Shown piece after piece: positions 41,992 to 45,504 of a stretch of 45,504 bases of DNA. The DNA comes from JANXUC01 sp043782485 (lineage in GTDB: Bacteria; Acidobacteriota; Terriglobia; Terriglobales; Acidobacteriaceae): positions 1 through 45,504 of the forward strand of contig JAYWAL010000026.1 of assembly GCA_043782485.1 (NCBI GenBank). The letters are read 5' to 3'. The notes beneath the pieces were generated by a model. The model was not told where the DNA came from. It was given only the letters and a program-made list of their open reading frames with translations, and searched no databases. The position numbers and the translations under genes are program-made. Numbering within the stretch: the stretch's first letter is position 1; each line of letters opens with the position of its first letter.

Positions 41992-44228
41992 GCGAAATTC
42001 AAAATGTTAGCCGACGCAATTTCCTGAGGACTTCGTTTGCGGCGGGGACGTTCGTCCTGGGCGCACGTTTACTTCCTACTCCGCTCTGGGCCGACACCGG
42101 TGCGGCAGTTTTCCAGCCGGATATGTTTCTTGGCATTGCGTCCGACGGCACCGTCACAATTGTGGCGCACCGCTCAGAGATGGGTTGCGGCAGCCGCACA
42201 GCTCTGCCCCTGGTGCTCGCTGATGAACTGGACGCGGACTGGGCGAAGGTAAAGATTGACCAGGCGATTGGCGATGCGAAGTTCGGCGACCAGGATACCG
42301 ACGGCTCCCATTCGGTACGCAGCTTTTTCGACCAGATGCGGCAGGTTGGCGCCACGGGTCGCGCGATGCTAATTTCCGCAGCCGCGAAGCAATGGAGTGT
42401 TCCAGAAGCGGAGTGTTCCACCGAGCCTGGCGTCGTGCTGCATAAAGCCAGTAACCGCAAAGCAGGCTACGGAGAGCTCGCCGCTGCCGCATCGCAACTG
42501 CCGGTTCCCAAGAAAGCGGACGTCAAACTCAAAGACCGATCACAGTGGCGCTACATCGGCAAAGACAGCGCTCTGTTCGACCTTCCGGAGATCGTAACCG
42601 GCAAAGCGATTTTTGGCATGGACGCGAAAATGCCGGGCATGGTGTATGCCTCGGTGGAGCATCCTCCAGTACTGGGGCAGAAGGTGAAGTCTTACGACGA
42701 CAAGGCAGCCTTGAAGGTGCCAGGCGTGAAGCAGACGCTGACCATTCCGCCATTCACCCCGCCGTGCTTGTTTCAGCCGCTGGGAGGCGTCGCCGTGATC
42801 GCCGACAACACCTGGGCGGCGTTCCAGGGACGCAAAGCCCTGAAGATTGAATGGGGCCCAAGCGCCCATTCCGAATACAACTCCGGCCCTTTCCGCAAGA
42901 CGCTGGAGACCACCGCGCGCCAGCCCGGCAAAGTGGCCCGCAATGTTGGCGACGTCGATGCCGAATTCGCCAAGGGCGGGAAAACTCTGGAGGCCGAGTA
43001 TTACGCTCCGCATTTGGCACACGCCTCCATGGAGCCGCCTGTTGCAGTTGCGGAATACCGCGACGGCAAAGTGCTGGCATGGGCGCCGACGCAAAACCCT
43101 CAAGCCGTGCAGGAAACCATTGCGAGCGTCATGGGCATCAAGAAAGAAGATGTAACCTGCCACGTAACCCTGCTGGGCGGCGGCTTCGGCAGAAAATCCA
43201 AGCCCGACCAGGTGGCCGAAGCGGCTGTCCTCTCCAAGCAACTCGGCAAGCCCGTGAAGGTGGTGTGGTCGCGCGAGGATGACATCCGCTTCGACTTCTT
43301 CCACTCCGTGGCTGCCATGTACTTCAAAGCTGCGATTGGCCCGAACGGTAAGCCGACCGCCTGGCTGCAACGCACGGCCTACCCGCCCATCAACTCCACG
43401 TTTGACGTCAACGCGAAATATGCCGACGACGAAATGGGCTTGGGTTGGAACAACCTGCCGTGGGATGTTCCCAACCACCGTGCGGAAAACGGTCCGGCCG
43501 ACGCCCACGTGCGCATCGGATGGCTGCGTAGCGTCGCCAATGTTTATCACGCGTTTGGCATTCACTGCTTTACCGATGAGCTGGCCCACGCCGCGAAGCA
43601 AGACCCCGTAACGTATCTCCTGGATTTAATTGGCCCCGCGCGCATTGTGGATTTAGGTGCGAAGCCGGACCCGACTAAGCCGGAAGACGAAGAAGCCAAA
43701 ACCTATCCGCTGGATACGGCGCGTTTGCGGCACGTGGTGGAGCTGGTCGCGGAGAAGTCGGGCTGGGCCAAGCGTCCCCGCGCCGCCGGCCACGGATTCG
43801 GCATCGCCGTGCATCGCAGCTTCCTCACTTATGTAGCCACGGTCGTCGAGGTTGAAGTGGACAAGAAAGGCCAGGTCAAAATTCCCAACGTGTGGACCGC
43901 CGTGGATGCGGGCACCATTGTCGCGCCTGACAACGTTCGCAACCAGTTCGAAGGTGCCGCCCATTTTTCGGCGAGCTTGGCCATGCTTAGCGAAATCACC
44001 GTGACGAACGGCATGATCGATCAAAGTAACTTCAACAACTACAAGCTAGTTCGCATGGGACACGGCCCGAAAAAGACCAACGTCTACATCGTGGAAAGCG
44101 ACGCTCCTCCGGCGGGCGTGGGAGAACCCGGCGTGCCTCCGTTCGCTCCGGCGTTCTTCAACGCAATCTACGCGGCAACGGGCAAGCGCGTGCGGGAGAT
44201 GCCGCTGGCGAAGACGAAGCTGGTGTGA
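41988..44228 (+). CDS. Molybdopterin-binding large subunit, IorB type, Tat-exported
   Basis: 746 residues from GTG 41988. Twin-arginine signal SRRNFLRTSFAAG; then the xanthine-dehydrogenase-family molybdenum fold: HRSEMGCGSRTALPLVLADELDADW, QDTDGSHSVRSFFDQMRQVGATGRAML, IFGMDAKMPGMVYASVEHPP, LLGGGFGRKSKPDQVAEA, and a C-terminal VGEPGVPPFAPAFFNAIYAATG, where the conserved active-site Glu of VGEP binds at the Mo centre. Two-subunit organisation without an FAD chain is like isoquinoline 1-oxidoreductase and aldehyde dehydrogenases of the periplasm, which pass electrons to cytochrome c. Substrate probably an aldehyde or N-heterocycle; not readable from sequence. Confidence 0.93.
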   Translation: MSEIQNVSRRNFLRTSFAAGTFVLGARLLPTPLWADTGAAVFQPDMFLGIASDGTVTIVAHRSEMGCGSRTALPLVLADELDADWAKVKIDQAIGDAKFGDQDTDGSHSVRSFFDQMRQVGATGRAMLISAAAKQWSVPEAECSTEPGVVLHKASNRKAGYGELAAAASQLPVPKKADVKLKDRSQWRYIGKDSALFDLPEIVTGKAIFGMDAKMPGMVYASVEHPPVLGQKVKSYDDKAALKVPGVKQTLTIPPFTPPCLFQPLGGVAVIADNTWAAFQGRKALKIEWGPSAHSEYNSGPFRKTLETTARQPGKVARNVGDVDAEFAKGGKTLEAEYYAPHLAHASMEPPVAVAEYRDGKVLAWAPTQNPQAVQETIASVMGIKKEDVTCHVTLLGGGFGRKSKPDQVAEAAVLSKQLGKPVKVVWSREDDIRFDFFHSVAAMYFKAAIGPNGKPTAWLQRTAYPPINSTFDVNAKYADDEMGLGWNNLPWDVPNHRAENGPADAHVRIGWLRSVANVYHAFGIHCFTDELAHAAKQDPVTYLLDLIGPARIVDLGAKPDPTKPEDEEAKTYPLDTARLRHVVELVAEKSGWAKRPRAAGHGFGIAVHRSFLTYVATVVEVEVDKKGQVKIPNVWTAVDAGTIVAPDNVRNQFEGAAHFSASLAMLSEITVTNGMIDQSNFNNYKLVRMGHGPKKTNVYIVESDAPPAGVGEPGVPPFAPAFFNAIYAATGKRVREMPLAKTKLV

Positions 44229-44303
44229 GTTCGTAGTGAAGCGAGCAGTTCACGAGCCGTCGATGGCCTCTTTGCGCGTTGGCTCTGGTTCTGTTTTTTT
44301 CGT

Positions 44304-44747
44304 CTATTCTGCCGTCTCCGCCTCCGCCTCTTCGGTCCTAAATTGATTCTTGTCCCAGGCATCAGCGCCGACGCCAGTGTTTCCGACCTGGTCGGGATCG
44401 ATGACGACGGTCTCGAGACGCCTGGGTTGGAGTTGCATCTGGCGGAGGTTGAGGGAGGCGGTCTGGAGGGCGTAGAGGAGGAGGCCGGAAACCTTCGGAT
44501 CGAGCTGGCGGGTGAGGACGAGGCGAATGACCTGCATGAGGGCGACCTGGACGGAGTCGGCGTCCTCGAGAAGCGGCATATTGACGACTTGCAGCTCGGC
44601 GGGCTGCCCGGCTTTCAGGGTGATTTGCTGGCTCTTCCATTTTTTGTGAAAGAAACAGAGACGTTGTTCGCGCAGGGCCGGGGAGCCGCACTGGGTGCCA
44701 TTGGTTTTGATGTGAGCGCACCGCGGAATGTAGACGTCGTAGAACAT
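44304..44747 (-). CDS. Small protein with CX9CX10CX2H putative zinc site
   Basis: 147 residues, cytoplasmic. The N-terminus carries C10, C20, C31 and H34 in RCAHIKTNGTQCGSPAL ... RLCFFH, a spacing that suggests one bound zinc and resembles small zinc modules of the DUF5763 type. The middle is helical (VQVALMQVIRLVLTRQLDPKVSGLLLYALQTASLNLRQMQ) and the tail is acidic. I have no functional assignment; such proteins recur in Acidobacteriota genomes. ATG 44747 is supported by GGAGG 7 bases upstream; the frame runs further upstream only through a G tract. Next to repeats and a transposase fragment, so it may belong to a mobile neighbourhood. Confidence 0.75.
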   Translation of the reverse strand: MFYDVYIPRCAHIKTNGTQCGSPALREQRLCFFHKKWKSQQITLKAGQPAELQVVNMPLLEDADSVQVALMQVIRLVLTRQLDPKVSGLLLYALQTASLNLRQMQLQPRRLETVVIDPDQVGNTGVGADAWDKNQFRTEEAEAETAE

Positions 44748-44760
44748 GAGAGTGCCTCCA

Positions 44761-44769
44761 CCCCCCCCC
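44761..44769. repeat. Nine-base homopolymer (C on plus, G on minus)
   Basis: The run sits in the leader of the minus-strand zinc-site gene, 3-4 bases upstream of its GGAGG ribosome-binding site. Slippage could change leader structure or local pairing. Confidence 0.7.
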
Positions 44770-44885
44770 GGTCTCTTGGAATCAACGAGATACACGGCGA
44801 AGGGGGCCAAAATCTTTGATTTTAAAGGACTTACACGGAAAATCCGGGAAACAAAGGAGATAGGATCGAGCAGCCATGATCCATT

Positions 44886-45063
44886 TCCGGCACGAGTCCT
44901 TATTGATATGGTGTGGCCAAACGGGTTCTTAAGTCAACGATTATTTTGGAAAGATTGAGCGGGTTCTGAAATCGGAAGGTGAGGGTGGAACGGTATTTGG
45001 GCACGGCCTAAGTTCTGGTTCGCGAAAGCCGGTGAACGTCCCGTCTGTCCCCGGGTTCCCACC
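44886..45063. repeat. 178-bp direct repeat, copy 1
   Basis: Adjacent to copy 2 at an offset of 178. The first 63 bases (44886-44948) are identical to copy 2; the rest shares long blocks such as ACGGTATTTGGGCACG and TTCTGGTTCGCGAAA with substitutions and small indels. Non-coding; the stretch 44748-45288 has no gene. Confidence 0.88.
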
Positions 45064-45240
45064 TCCGGCACGAGTCCTTATTGATATGGTGTGGCCAAAC
45101 GGGTTCTTAAGTCAACGATTATTTTGTAAAAAATGGAACAGGTTCTGAAAGCGGAAGGGAAGGAAGTGACGGTATTTGGGCACGTTAGGTTCTGGTTCGC
45201 GAAAACCGGTGAAAGCCCCGTCTGTCGCCGGGTTTGACGT
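45064..45240. repeat. 178-bp direct repeat, copy 2
   Basis: Second unit of the tandem pair; identical to copy 1 through 45126, then diverged. It ends close to the transposase fragment, so the array may be part of, or a scar from, an insertion element. Confidence 0.88.
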
Positions 45241-45288
45241 TATTCCGTCTGGGCCCGGTTTCCCAATACGCCGGACGACCATCCGGTA

Positions 45289-45504
45289 TCAGGGACGGCC
45301 CAGGTTAGCGCCAAAGTACGGCGCAAACCTGGGGCACCCGGCAGTCGGCGCTTCTTTCCGCGGCCTACCCCCACGCCGCTGCTTCAGTCCTGCCTCGCCC
45401 AACTCGGTGTATCGATCCTTCCACGCGTACAGACGCTTGCGCCGAATCCCCAGTTCCTGCGCCACGGCGCTTACGCTTTCTCCCGACCGTACTCGGCGCA
45501 CGGC
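45289..45504 (-). CDS. Transposase helix-turn-helix (OrfA-like) fragment
   Basis: About 71 residues visible; the 5' end lies beyond the window. RSGESVSAVAQELGIRRKRLYAWKDRYTELGEAGLKQRRGGRPRK is the helix-turn-helix of IS3/IS630-type first-frame transposases (resolvase-like HTH with the conserved LYAWKDRY). After the RPRK the sequence turns into a Cys/Pro/Phe-rich tail that is encoded by a large DNA hairpin (45299-45333) instead of a transposase continuation, which suggests the gene is interrupted or ends in a palindromic element. No catalytic DDE part is present in the window. Confidence 0.68.
   Translation of the reverse strand, partial: AVRRVRSGESVSAVAQELGIRRKRLYAWKDRYTELGEAGLKQRRGGRPRKEAPTAGCPRFAPYFGANLGRP
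45299..45333. repeat. Large palindrome at the end of the transposase fragment
   Basis: CCCAGGTTAGCGCC and GGCGCAAACCTGGG pair over 14 bases with one mismatch around the loop AAAGTAC. It lies inside the 3' end of the transposase frame. Could be a REP/IS terminus. Confidence 0.7.

Noticed and set aside
44229..44303. Possible terminator after the molybdenum hydroxylase (GAGCC / GGCTC, then seven T)
   Set aside because: The stem is only 5 bp with a long loop, so I could not support it as an intrinsic terminator.

Overview
The window looks like a chromosomal stretch of an Acidobacteriota (Terriglobia-like) bacterium. This is inferred from gene content rather than a marker gene: Oar-type TonB receptors with an N-terminal carboxypeptidase-regulatory domain, several secreted CRTAC1/ASPIC-UnbV propeller proteins, very many TPR proteins, a PQQ-like propeller/bacterial-Ig protein, a DUF6600-like FecR protein, and short palindromic repeats built on GGCTNNAGCC. 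Base composition is moderately GC-rich. No rRNA, tRNA or CRISPR array was seen.

Layout. 1-943: 3' part of an FAD-dependent glycerol-3-phosphate dehydrogenase. 959-2317: secreted TPR protein with an N-terminal Ig-like domain, convergent with a four-gene minus-strand set (12389 to 2325): a CRTAC1-thioredoxin-like-TPR fusion, a large TPR protein, and two CRTAC1 proteins joined by an ATGA overlap. 12390-12690: gene-free, with 12-bp tandem repeats and palindromes. 12691-26598: a probable glycan-utilisation locus. A divergent LacI-type regulator and an operator-rich spacer precede a TonB receptor with a strong terminator, then a TPR protein, an alkaline-phosphatase-fold Tat protein, an unknown protein, a GH2 glycosidase, a GlcG/HbpS-like protein and a GH97 glycosidase. 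26600-28400: a zinc-phospholipase-C-like gene bracketed by two inverted copies of a ~220-bp MITE-like element. 28553-33328: a secreted FecR/DUF6600-like protein divergent from a second TonB receptor. 33427-38557: PQQ-like/Ig protein, SDR oxidoreductase, and an Ala/Pro-linker secreted protein. 38630-41231: VapC/Phd toxin-antitoxin pair, Fis-type HTH protein, CvpA, PurC. 41536-44228: two-subunit molybdenum hydroxylase (IorAB type). 44304-45504: small putative zinc-binding protein, a two-copy 178-bp tandem repeat, and the end of a transposase HTH gene.

How the genes may work together (inference). The TonB receptor would import oligosaccharide. The TPR protein directly downstream of it may stand in for SusD, which is itself TPR-based. 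Secreted GH2 and GH97 enzymes (the latter with an Asp at the position of the retaining-type nucleophile) would trim galactoside- or glucoside-type substrate, and the LacI protein would sense the released sugar. The CRTAC1 operon encodes only exported propeller and TPR proteins, including a thioredoxin-like domain whose first active-site Cys is replaced by Ser. It is the most unusual protein set here and has no assigned function.
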